A DNA stretch of 8,607 bases from JAAGZL01 sp050297535 (GTDB lineage Bacteria > Pseudomonadota > Gammaproteobacteria > Chromatiales > Chromatiaceae): the NCBI GenBank assembly GCA_050297535.1, contig JBNKSV010000064.1:1-8607 (forward strand), written 5' to 3'. Shown here piece after piece: positions 1-5,291 of the stretch; positions within the stretch are counted from its first letter, which is position 1; every line of letters begins with the position of its first letter. The notes under the pieces were generated by a model. The model was not told the DNA's origin and made no database searches. It saw only the letters and a program-made list of their open reading frames with translations. Position numbers and translations under genes: made by a program.

Positions 1-42
1 CAGGGCCATCTGTAATTTACTGGTCAATCTATCCATTCTCAT
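1..42 (-). CDS. clpB: ClpB disaggregase, N-terminal 14 codons (cut by window edge)
   Basis: The minus strand from the ATG at 42-40 reads MRMDRLTSKLQMAL without a stop to the window edge. This matches the conserved ClpB N-terminus (E. coli MRLDRLTNKFQLAL). ClpB is the cytosolic Hsp100 AAA+ ATPase that works with DnaK to resolve protein aggregates; these residues begin its Clp-N domain. The start is supported by an AGGAGA Shine-Dalgarno 8 nt upstream and by a sigma-32-type promoter further upstream. In E. coli clpB also lies on the same strand downstream of rluD-pgeF, so the context fits. Only 42 bases are visible, so the identity rests on this motif, the promoter type and synteny. Confidence 0.85.
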   Translation of the reverse strand, partial: MRMDRLTSKLQMAL

Positions 43-50
43 GGAATAAC

Positions 51-56
51 TCTCCT
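51..56 (-). promoter_or_regulatory. Shine-Dalgarno of clpB
   Basis: AGGAGA on the minus strand lies 8 nt before the ATG at 42. It selects this ATG over the second in-frame ATG (codon 3), which would be 14 nt from it. Confidence 0.8.
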
Positions 57-78
57 AATAACACTATATTTGCCCAGG

Positions 79-104
79 TTGGGGAGATGGCTATTAAATT
101 CAAG
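79..104 (-). promoter_or_regulatory. Sigma-32 (heat-shock) type promoter of clpB
   Basis: On the minus strand CTTGAA (104-99) is followed after 14 bp by CCCCAA (84-79). This is close to the RpoH consensus CTTGAA-N13-15-CCCCAT. Transcription would begin near position 72 and give a leader of roughly 30 nt before the clpB ATG. RpoH control of clpB is established in E. coli; its presence here is read from sequence only. Confidence 0.75.
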
Positions 105-134
105 TAGCGGCCGATCACGCCAGGACTTAACCAG

Positions 135-217
135 GCAGGAGCCCGCGCCCGCGGGCGATATGCTCGCGCTCTGTTTGTGGCTCATAGGTCCAATCGCTCA
201 CAGGAGTGGGCTCCTAC
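135..217. repeat. REP-type inverted repeat doublet (GTAGGAGCCC family)
   Basis: Two related 25-bp units face each other: 135-159 (GCAGGAGCCC...GGGCGAT, plus) and 193-217 (GTAGGAGCCC...GAGCGAT, minus). They share the GNAGGAGCCC head and GNGCGAT tail and are 33 bp apart. This is the organisation of gammaproteobacterial REP/BIME elements. It lies between the plsC-like stop and the clpB promoter, so it may also end or stabilise the plsC-side transcript. The 43-227 gap holds this repeat and the clpB control region and shows no further gene. Confidence 0.7.
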
Positions 218-227
218 AAACCGCAAC

Positions 228-911
228 TCAATCCAATATCTGTCGTAGCTCTTCCAATATTTCCTTTCGCTCACGTCCTACGGTGTTTATGCCAGGAAAG
301 GATTTGATCTTGGCATTGCTGCGCAGCACCACCCCACGCACCACATGCCCTACTCCCCGCACCCCGGTGATATGCACCGGTAGAATCTTGACCCCGGCGA
401 GTTGCGCCAACAACGCCACCCCCGGCTTGAGCGATATGGGAGGATCATCCGGGGTATAGATCTTGCCATGGGGGAAGAGCGCCACCACATCCCCATCGCG
501 TAGCGCCCTGATGGCCGCGCGCAATGCCTGTTCCGGCTTACGCTCCCGATCCACCGGGATACACTTGGCCGCGCGAAACAGCCAGTTCAGCCCGAAGCGT
601 TCGTACTGTTCCCTGGCGATGAGAAAACGGATAGGACGACGAGCCGAGGCTAGGATAAGAAACGGGTCCAGACCGGAGATATGGTTGGCAGCCAGGACTA
701 AGGGTCCATGTTTAGGGACACGCAAACCATGCACATTCAGACGGTGATAGCGGTAACAGAACAGCCGGATCAGACCATCCAACAGGTTTATCCATGCATG
801 ACCCCAATCCACCCGGTTGGCCTTGCGGCAGGCTTGAACCAAGCGGTACATTTGCCATGCCGCAAACGATAAAGCAATCAGCAATATGCTCAGAGAAAAT
901 TGCCAGGTCAT
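228..911 (-). CDS. PlsC-like 1-acylglycerol-3-phosphate acyltransferase family protein
   Basis: This 227-aa protein belongs to the PlsC/LPLAT family of membrane-associated enzymes that transfer acyl chains to lysophospholipids or related acceptors. A hydrophobic segment at about residues 4-20 should anchor it in the inner membrane. The catalytic HX4D motif is NHISGLD (H77, D82). The second block is IPVDRE (about 118-123), the third is FPHGK (146-150), and the fourth is ILPVHITG (about 176-183). The third block normally reads FPEGT/S, so the His in place of Glu suggests a divergent subfamily or acceptor; this may not be the main PlsC. The ATG at 911 has no convincing Shine-Dalgarno. It follows def by 63 bp that contain a repeat. 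Family assignment is firm; substrate is unknown. Confidence 0.85.
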   Translation of the reverse strand: MTWQFSLSILLIALSFAAWQMYRLVQACRKANRVDWGHAWINLLDGLIRLFCYRYHRLNVHGLRVPKHGPLVLAANHISGLDPFLILASARRPIRFLIAREQYERFGLNWLFRAAKCIPVDRERKPEQALRAAIRALRDGDVVALFPHGKIYTPDDPPISLKPGVALLAQLAGVKILPVHITGVRGVGHVVRGVVLRSNAKIKSFPGINTVGRERKEILEELRQILD

Positions 912-924
912 ACGTTTGTTCTAA

Positions 925-952
925 ATGGATCCTGACCTACGCCGGGATGACG
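925..952. repeat. Dispersed intergenic repeat unit (CCGGCGTAGG type)
   Basis: The minus strand reads CGTCATCCCGGCGTAGG followed by TCAGGATCCAT. It resembles the very common proteobacterial repeat CGTCATTCCGGCGTAGG...GGAATCCA, with an imperfect inverted core. It fills most of the 63-bp gap between def and the plsC-like gene. Identity is by pattern; genome copy number is unknown. Confidence 0.6.
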
Positions 953-974
953 AAATAAAGTTAACCAGAGATTC

Positions 975-1481
975 CTATTTTTGATACACCTTGCGCTGAA
1001 ACAGATCGGTCCGGCGGCTGACCACCCGATCGATAAACAGCATGCCATCCAGGTGATCCAACTCGTGTTGAATGGCCCTGGCCTCAAACCCTTCCATCGC
1101 GTATTCAACCGGGTTACCAAATCGATCCAGCGCCTTGAGCTTGATGGCGGTGGCCCGAATCACATTGCCGGTATAGTCCGGTATGGAGAGGCAACCCTCG
1201 CGCCCCATCTCAAAACCATTCCATTCGGTGATCTCAGGATTAATCAACACCATGTAGCCGTGATTGGGCACGGGCTTTTTGGTCTTGGAGACATCCACGA
1301 TGATGATGCGCTGCAACCGCCCCACCTGCGGGGCCGCGATACCCACCGCGCCGGGACCGGCCTGGCGTGTCTCCTCCAGGTCGTCGATAAAACCTTGTAG
1401 CTCATCATCAAACTGCTCCACTTCAACCGAGACCTGTTTCAGGCGCTCATCGGGAACAGTCAGGATCTTCAATACTGCCAT
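975..1481 (-). CDS. def: Peptide deformylase
   Basis: This 168-aa cytosolic metalloenzyme removes the formyl group from the initiator methionine of nascent proteins. All three family motifs are present: GIAAPQ (47-52), EGCLS (95-99, metal ligand C97) and HELDH (139-143, ligands H139 and H143, catalytic E140). Length is normal for the family (E. coli 169). The first Gly of the usual GxGxAAPQ motif is Ala here (AVGIAAPQ). fmt, the usual partner, is not downstream, so this may be a second, unlinked deformylase gene. The ATG at 1481 gives the family start (MAVLKIL) but has no Shine-Dalgarno just upstream. The sequence there is the end of a 249-bp inserted element; without it the ATG would overlap the stop of the GcvR-like gene as TAATG. 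Confidence 0.95.
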   Translation of the reverse strand: MAVLKILTVPDERLKQVSVEVEQFDDELQGFIDDLEETRQAGPGAVGIAAPQVGRLQRIIIVDVSKTKKPVPNHGYMVLINPEITEWNGFEMGREGCLSIPDYTGNVIRATAIKLKALDRFGNPVEYAMEGFEARAIQHELDHLDGMLFIDRVVSRRTDLFQRKVYQK

Positions 1482-1484
1482 TAC

Positions 1485-1506
1485 AAAGCCCGTATTTCTT
1501 ACCAGG
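1485..1506 (+). repeat. Left terminal inverted repeat of the MITE-like element
   Basis: It starts AAAGCCCGTATTTCTT and ends ACCAGG. It pairs with the right TIR with mismatches only at positions 1, 10 and 16. It lies 3 bp from the first base of the def start codon, so it also forms the immediate 5' leader of def. Confidence 0.8.
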
Positions 1507-1699
1507 ATCCGTAATTTTTGGGCAAGCTGGTGAAACAGATTAGGTGATCGTCAGCAGAATCATAGTAGTAGCTATGATTCAAAGAGGATCGCCTAAGATG
1601 TGATGACAGATTGTTCCAAAAAACGGATAGGTCAAAGTTTAATTGCAATAATAAATACATTTCTTGAGTAATAGGTTGTTTCAAAGAACCATTTTCCAT
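1499..1699 (-). other. Doubtful 66-codon ORF inside the MITE-like element
   Basis: An open frame from the ATG at 1699 (MENGSLKQPITQ...) runs to a TAA at 1501-1499 inside the left TIR. The predicted peptide ends LPKNYGSW and has no motif I recognise. No Shine-Dalgarno is evident and much of its 3' half is the arms of a hairpin. It could be a relic of a transposon gene or chance openness in a short element. I do not count it as a real gene. Confidence 0.15.
1540..1596. other. 57-nt long hairpin inside the MITE-like element
   Basis: Inner arms GAATCATAG (1557-1565) and CTATGATTC (1572-1580) pair perfectly around a 6-nt loop. Outer arms TTAGGTGATCGTC (1540-1552) and GAGGATCGCCTAA (1584-1596) match at 11 of 13 positions, one of the two exceptions being a G-U wobble. 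A small internal loop separates them. No T-run follows on either strand, so it is not a standard intrinsic terminator. It may protect mRNA ends or be part of the element's mobility structure. Confidence 0.7.
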
Positions 1700-1711
1700 T
1701 GAGATAATCCG

Positions 1712-1733
1712 CCTGGTGAGAAACACGGGCTTC
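1712..1733 (-). repeat. Right terminal inverted repeat of the MITE-like element
   Basis: On the minus strand it starts GAAGCCCGTGTTTCTC and ends ACCAGG, mirroring the left TIR. It begins directly after the TAA stop of the GcvR-like gene. Confidence 0.8.
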
Positions 1734-2246
1734 TTACCCAATAAGTGTCTCTATGCCCGAAACGCTCACATCTATGCCCTGATCCACCAGGCCGCTGACC
1801 GCCTGCTGCAGCTCTTCCACCGGGGCATCCGAGTAGCCCTGGATGCCCATGACATAGATAGGATCGGCGTTCGATCCGGCCACGTCTGATTCCAGTTCCA
1901 GGATGTTCAATCCACTTTCAGCCAACAGGCCGGTGACCTGGGCCACGATGCCAGCCCTATCGGCGCCCACCACCCGTACCTGGATGTTCGGCACCACATG
2001 ACTGTGCAGACCACCATCTATCGGATCCACATGCAGTCTTAGTCCCAACTCGTCCGCCACCGGTTGCAGCATGGGCTCGACGTCTCCAGCACCAGATATC
2101 ATCAACATAATGGTAAAATTCCCGCCCAGGCGCAGCATGGAGGCCTCGCCCAGATTCCAGCCGTTTTTATAAAGGGCGTCGGTCACCTTGGCCACTATGC
2201 CCGGCCGATCCTGTCCCACCAGGGTAAGCATGTTCCAGTTAGTCAT
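1734..2246 (-). CDS. Double ACT-domain protein, GcvR-like (glycine cleavage system regulator family)
   Basis: This 170-aa cytosolic protein has two ACT domains. The first begins at about residue 5 (LTLVGQDRPGIVAKVT), the second at about residue 88 (IQVRVVGADRAGIVAQVT). Each carries the D-RxGIV turn typical of amino-acid-binding ACT modules. The layout matches GcvR, which in E. coli binds GcvA and represses the glycine cleavage operon when glycine is scarce. There is no DNA-binding domain, as expected for that family. No gcv gene is in the window, so the target is inferred. It starts 14 bp after the pgeF stop, so it is probably in the rluD-pgeF operon. Its TAA stop (1736-1734) lies inside the TTAC duplication flanking the MITE-like element. 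Confidence 0.8.
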   Translation of the reverse strand: MTNWNMLTLVGQDRPGIVAKVTDALYKNGWNLGEASMLRLGGNFTIMLMISGAGDVEPMLQPVADELGLRLHVDPIDGGLHSHVVPNIQVRVVGADRAGIVAQVTGLLAESGLNILELESDVAGSNADPIYVMGIQGYSDAPVEELQQAVSGLVDQGIDVSVSGIETLIG

Positions 2247-2260
2247 ATAGTTAGTCTCAG

Positions 2261-2992
2261 CTATTCAATCCAGATCAGGGCTGCCATACGCCCAGTTATA
2301 CCGTCTCTGCGGTAGGAAAAAAACCTCTCGGACTCTGTGACTGTACAATAATCACCACCACCGATGTAGCCACAACCAGCAAAATGCAGGCGGGTGCGAG
2401 CCAAGCTGTAGATATCCGCCAACCATCTGCCTGACCCGTCGGCGACAAAGGCAGACGCATCTGCTGGATTCTCGGTCAGGAATCTTTCTCTCACCTCATC
2501 ACCCACCTGGAATTTGTCCGGACCAATCGCTGGGCCAAGCCAGGCCAGCAACTCCTCTCCCGGATCATCAAACCTCGCCATAGCCGCCTCGATTACCCCA
2601 TCGACCAAGCCACGCCAGCCGGCATGCACCGCCGCCACCCTGGTTCCGGCACGGTTACACAATAGCAACGGCAAGCAGTCCGCCGTCATCACCACACATA
2701 CCTGTCCTGGGGTAGTGGTGGTAGAGGCGTCGGCACAGTTGCCACTCTTTTCTCCTATGCCATCCAACACGGTACAGCCATGCACCTGCTCCAGCCACAT
2801 AGGCTCGGATGGTAGCTTTAGCATTTCGGTAATCAGGGCGCGATTGTTCTCGACTGCGGCAGGGTCATCTCCCACATGCTGCCCCAGATTCAGGCTGTGG
2901 TATGGGGTCTGGCTAGATCCACCATTCCTGGTAGTAATTACCGACCGCACCTGTTGCGGCGCAGGCCAGTCCGGGATGATCCATTCAGTCAT
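2261..2992 (-). CDS. pgeF: PgeF/YfiH family protein (laccase-domain, peptidoglycan editing factor)
   Basis: This is the YfiH/DUF152 family: E. coli PgeF corrects mis-incorporated L-Ser in peptidoglycan precursors, and relatives act on purine nucleosides. Metal/catalytic residues are visible in order: EQVHG (H71), TADCLPLLLC (C106) and AAVHAGWRGL (H123). The N-terminus MTEWIIPDWP aligns with E. coli MSKLIVPQWP. I start at the ATG at 2992, giving 243 aa, because a GGAGG sits 9 nt upstream; the ATG at 3001 directly abuts that GGAGG and could not use it. The start overlaps the end of rluD by 8 bp, indicating translational coupling. The same order occurs in E. coli. Older annotations call it polyphenol oxidase or multicopper laccase. 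Confidence 0.93.
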   Translation of the reverse strand: MTEWIIPDWPAPQQVRSVITTRNGGSSQTPYHSLNLGQHVGDDPAAVENNRALITEMLKLPSEPMWLEQVHGCTVLDGIGEKSGNCADASTTTTPGQVCVVMTADCLPLLLCNRAGTRVAAVHAGWRGLVDGVIEAAMARFDDPGEELLAWLGPAIGPDKFQVGDEVRERFLTENPADASAFVADGSGRWLADIYSLARTRLHFAGCGYIGGGDYCTVTESERFFSYRRDGITGRMAALIWIE

Positions 2993-3938
2993 TGGCAGCA
3001 TCCTCCGCCAAGACCCTCAGCAACTCCTGCATATCCTCAGGAGGCTCCGCGCGCCATTCCAGCCATTCCCCGGTCTTGGGATGGTTTAGGCCAAGCTTGC
3101 GCGCATGCAGGGCCTGACGCCGGAAGCTACGTAACATTGCCTCCAGCTCCGGGGTCACCTTGGCAGGAATCTGCAAACGCCCGCCATAGACTGGATCACC
3201 CACCAGGGGATAACGAATATGGGCCATATGCACCCGGATCTGGTGGGTGCGTCCCGTCTCCAGAACCACCTTAAGATGGGTATGAAAACGAAACCGCTCC
3301 AGGACCCGGTAGTGGGTCACGGCCGGTTTGCCATTGGGATGCACCGCCATGCGGGTGCGTTGAGTGGGATGGCGTCCGATGGGCTGATCCACGCTTCCTC
3401 CTGCGGTCATCACCCCTTTCACCACCGCCCTATACTCACGCTTGAATGCGCGTTCCTGTAGCTGCTCCACCAGATGCTTGTGGGCCGCTGCCGTCCTTGC
3501 CACCACCAACAAACCGCTTGTTTCCTTATCCAGGCGATGCACGATACCGGCCCGCGGCAGTTGGATAAGGGTCTCATCATGATGCAACAAGGCGTTTTGC
3601 ATGGTGCCGTCCGGATTACCGGCGGCAGGATGCACCACCAGACCAGCAGGTTTATTGATCACCAGCAGGGACTCGTCCTCATACACAATATCCAAATGTA
3701 TCGACTGGGGTCGACACTCTACCTTGTCCTCCATCTCCGCCTGCAACTCCACCAGTTCGCCCCCCAGTACCTTATCTCTGGGACGCATGGCTATCTCTCC
3801 ATCCACGCTGACCATGCCCTGCTTTATCCACTGTTGCAGCCTGGCTCTGGAAAAATCAGGAAACAGTACCGCAATGGCCTGATCCAGGCGCATTCCAGCC
3901 TGATCCGTATCTACTCTTGCGTGCAACTTTTCACCCAT
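2985..3938 (-). CDS. rluD: 23S rRNA pseudouridine synthase RluD
   Basis: This 317-aa RluA-family enzyme makes pseudouridine at 23S rRNA positions 1911, 1915 and 1917 (E. coli numbering), in helix 69 of the large subunit. An N-terminal S4 RNA-binding domain spans about residues 16-75 (MRLDQAIAVLFPDFSRARLQ). The catalytic domain follows, with HRLDKETSG (134-142, catalytic D137; E. coli D139) and GRTHQIRVH (229-237). Length is close to E. coli RluD (326). The start ATG has a weak AGG about 7 nt upstream. It faces bamD across about 90 bp and overlaps pgeF, the same arrangement as in E. coli. The other RluA-family members (RluA, RluC) are less likely given this neighbourhood. Confidence 0.95.
   Translation of the reverse strand: MGEKLHARVDTDQAGMRLDQAIAVLFPDFSRARLQQWIKQGMVSVDGEIAMRPRDKVLGGELVELQAEMEDKVECRPQSIHLDIVYEDESLLVINKPAGLVVHPAAGNPDGTMQNALLHHDETLIQLPRAGIVHRLDKETSGLLVVARTAAAHKHLVEQLQERAFKREYRAVVKGVMTAGGSVDQPIGRHPTQRTRMAVHPNGKPAVTHYRVLERFRFHTHLKVVLETGRTHQIRVHMAHIRYPLVGDPVYGGRLQIPAKVTPELEAMLRSFRRQALHARKLGLNHPKTGEWLEWRAEPPEDMQELLRVLAEDAAND
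3002..3006 (-). promoter_or_regulatory. Shine-Dalgarno that sets the pgeF start
   Basis: GGAGG on the minus strand, inside the 3' end of rluD, is spaced 9 nt from the ATG at 2992 and 0 nt from the ATG at 3001. It selects the downstream start. Confidence 0.8.
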
Positions 3939-3962
3939 TTATTTACCTAACAACGTAATTTC

Positions 3963-3989
3963 TTTTCAGTAAACACATTAGGTTATACT
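3963..3989 (+). promoter_or_regulatory. Possible sigma-70 promoter of bamD
   Basis: A good -10 (TATACT, 3984-3989) is preceded at 15 bp by TTTTCA (3963-3968), a weak -35. Transcription would begin near 3996, about 33 nt before the bamD ATG. The short spacer and poor -35 lower confidence. I see no clear rluD promoter on the opposite strand in the same gap. Confidence 0.4.
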
Positions 3990-4028
3990 ACCGCACCCTG
4001 TTTCTTATTGAGGTCTATAGCAATCATC

Positions 4029-4856
4029 ATGGCTAATATACGTGTTACGGCCCTGTTCGCTCTACTGATTTTCTTATCTGGCTGCTCACTTTTCCCCGAA
4101 GAAAAGGATATGACCAAGACCTGGAGCGCCAGTAAGTTCTATTCCGAGGCCTCAGCCTCCATGAGTGAAGGGGACTACGAAACAGCCATTAAATACTATG
4201 AAGGCCTGGAGGCCAAATTCCCCTTCGGCCGTTATGCCATGCAGTCCCAACTGGATGTGGCCTATGCCTACTACAAAAATGGCGATCAGGAGCAGGCCAT
4301 AGCCGCGGCTGACCGTTTTATCAAACTCCATCCAGATCATCCCTATGTTGACTATGCCTATTACATGAAGGGGATCGTCAACTTCAACCGTAACATGGGG
4401 TTCTTTGACCGCTTCGTGCCAATCGACAGTTCTCAGCGTGACGCCTCCGCCGCCCTGGATTCCTTCAACGATTTTTCAGAGCTGATACGCCTCTATCCCA
4501 ACAGTAAATACTCCGCAGATGCTAGGAAGCGTCTGGTCTATCTGCGCAATAACATAGCTGCGTCCCAGGTGCACGCCGCCCGCTACTACATGAAACGCGG
4601 CGCCTATCTGGCGGCGGCCAACCGCTGCGTCAAGGTGGTGGAAAACTATCAGCGCACCCCGGCAGTAAAAGAGGCGCTGGAGATTATGATCCAGGCCTAT
4701 GACAAGCTGGGTATGGAGCAGTTATCCAACGATGCCAAGCGTGTGTATGCCATAAACGAGCAGAAGGGCTATTTCAAAGCGGTGGAGCCTGAGAAGCTGG
4801 ATGACACACCCCTCGCCAGACAGGTTTGGGACTATATCGGTCTGGACGAAAACTAG
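4029..4856 (+). CDS. bamD: BamD (ComL/YfiO), outer-membrane assembly lipoprotein
   Basis: BamD is the essential lipoprotein of the BAM complex that folds beta-barrel proteins into the outer membrane; it sits on the periplasmic face and binds BamA and BamCE. I start at ATG 4029 (275 aa). This gives a compact signal peptide (MANIRVTALFALLIF) with lipobox LSGC, the lipidated Cys being residue 19. A TTG 21 nt upstream (4008) would add seven residues ahead of the signal and has no Shine-Dalgarno. GAGGT at 4010-4014 serves the ATG, though 14 nt away. TPR-type helices follow: KFYSEASASMSEGDYETAIKYY, then blocks containing AYAYYKNGDQEQAI, a conserved YAYYMKG, and RLYPNSKYSADAR. It is the only plus-strand gene, divergent from rluD and convergent with glnB. 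Confidence 0.95.
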   Translation: MANIRVTALFALLIFLSGCSLFPEEKDMTKTWSASKFYSEASASMSEGDYETAIKYYEGLEAKFPFGRYAMQSQLDVAYAYYKNGDQEQAIAAADRFIKLHPDHPYVDYAYYMKGIVNFNRNMGFFDRFVPIDSSQRDASAALDSFNDFSELIRLYPNSKYSADARKRLVYLRNNIAASQVHAARYYMKRGAYLAAANRCVKVVENYQRTPAVKEALEIMIQAYDKLGMEQLSNDAKRVYAINEQKGYFKAVEPEKLDDTPLARQVWDYIGLDEN

Positions 4857-4870
4857 AACCTGCAAAAGCA

Positions 4871-4893
4871 CAGGGCGTGACAACCACGCCCTG
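4871..4893. terminator. Bidirectional hairpin terminator between bamD and glnB
   Basis: CAGGGCGTG (4871-4879) and CACGCCCTG (4885-4893) form a perfect 9-bp GC-rich stem with a 5-nt loop. It lies 14 bp after the bamD stop and 11 bp after the glnB stop. Minus-strand transcripts from glnB have a short TTTT (4867-4864) after the stem; the plus-strand tail has no T-run. It fits a shared terminator for convergent genes, stronger for glnB. Confidence 0.7.
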
Positions 4894-4904
4894 CAATACA
4901 CAAC

Positions 4905-5243
4905 CTAGATAGCTGCTTCGTCCTCTTCGCCGGTACGGATACGTACCACCTTCTCTACATCTGAGATAAATATCTTGCCGTCACCGATCTTGCCAGTACG
5001 GGCCGAGGAGACGATGGCGTCGATACATGGCTCCAGCTGGTCCTCTTTGATAACCAACTCCAACTTCAACTTGGGCAGAAAATCCACCACATATTCAGCA
5101 CCGCGATACAGCTCGGTATGGCCTTTCTGACGCCCGAAACCCTTTACCTCGGTAGCGGTCATGCCGGTGACGCCTATGGCGGATAAGGCCTCTCGTACGT
5201 CATCCAGCTTAAAAGGTTTGATTATTACATCTAGTTTTTTCAT
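4905..5243 (-). CDS. glnB: Nitrogen regulatory protein PII (GlnB)
   Basis: This 112-aa trimeric cytosolic signal protein senses 2-oxoglutarate and ATP/ADP and, through uridylylation, glutamine. It controls targets such as GlnE and NtrB. The T-loop carries TELYRGAEY with the uridylylated Y51. The B-loop is TGKIGDGK (83-90), and the C-terminal RIRTGEED is present. Start and length equal E. coli GlnB, and the ending GEEDEAAI is nearer GlnB (GEEDDAAI) than GlnK (GEADEAAL). No amtB is adjacent, which also argues against GlnK. A GGAG lies 10 nt before the ATG. It begins 48 bp after nadE on the same strand, so the two are probably co-transcribed. Confidence 0.95.
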   Translation of the reverse strand: MKKLDVIIKPFKLDDVREALSAIGVTGMTATEVKGFGRQKGHTELYRGAEYVVDFLPKLKLELVIKEDQLEPCIDAIVSSARTGKIGDGKIFISDVEKVVRIRTGEEDEAAI

Positions 5244-5291
5244 TGTTCAGTATCTCCAGTTAGCAGTGTCCATATCTTACTGTATTCTGAA

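Larger units (their letters stand above)
1485..1733. mobile_element. MITE-like element, 249 bp, with 22-bp TIRs and TTAC target duplication
   Basis: The ends are inverted repeats at 1485-1506 and 1712-1733 that match at 19 of 22 positions. Each end directly abuts a TTAC (1481-1484 and 1734-1737), an exact 4-bp direct repeat fitting a target-site duplication. Deleting the element with one TTAC joins the flanks as GGGTAATGGCA on the minus strand, placing the GcvR-like stop (TAA) and the def start (ATG) in a TAATG overlap. This restoration strongly supports insertion. No transposase fits in 249 bp, so it would be non-autonomous, mobilised in trans. The interior holds a long hairpin and is more AT-rich than the neighbouring genes. 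The parent transposon family is not recognised. Confidence 0.75.

Noticed and set aside
908..1120. Minus-strand 70-codon frame overlapping the 3' end of def
   Set aside because: It is a frame shadow of def joined to the repeat at 925-952; no protein-like motifs, and def is certain.
1540..1596. The element hairpin as an intrinsic terminator of the GcvR-like gene
   Set aside because: No T-run after the stem on the minus strand, and the hairpin is AT-rich at its tip.
2993..3001. ATG at 3001 as the pgeF start
   Set aside because: Zero spacing from GGAGG, and it extends past the family N-terminus.
2514..3089. Long plus-strand open frame (191 codons) opposite pgeF and rluD
   Set aside because: Antisense to two well-supported genes, no recognisable domain and no ribosome-binding site.
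3474..3950. Plus-strand 158-codon frame opposite rluD
   Set aside because: Antisense shadow; rluD motifs are intact on the other strand.
4008..4028. TTG at 4008 as the bamD start
   Set aside because: It has no Shine-Dalgarno and puts seven extra residues before the signal peptide; the ATG at 4029 gives a normal lipoprotein signal.
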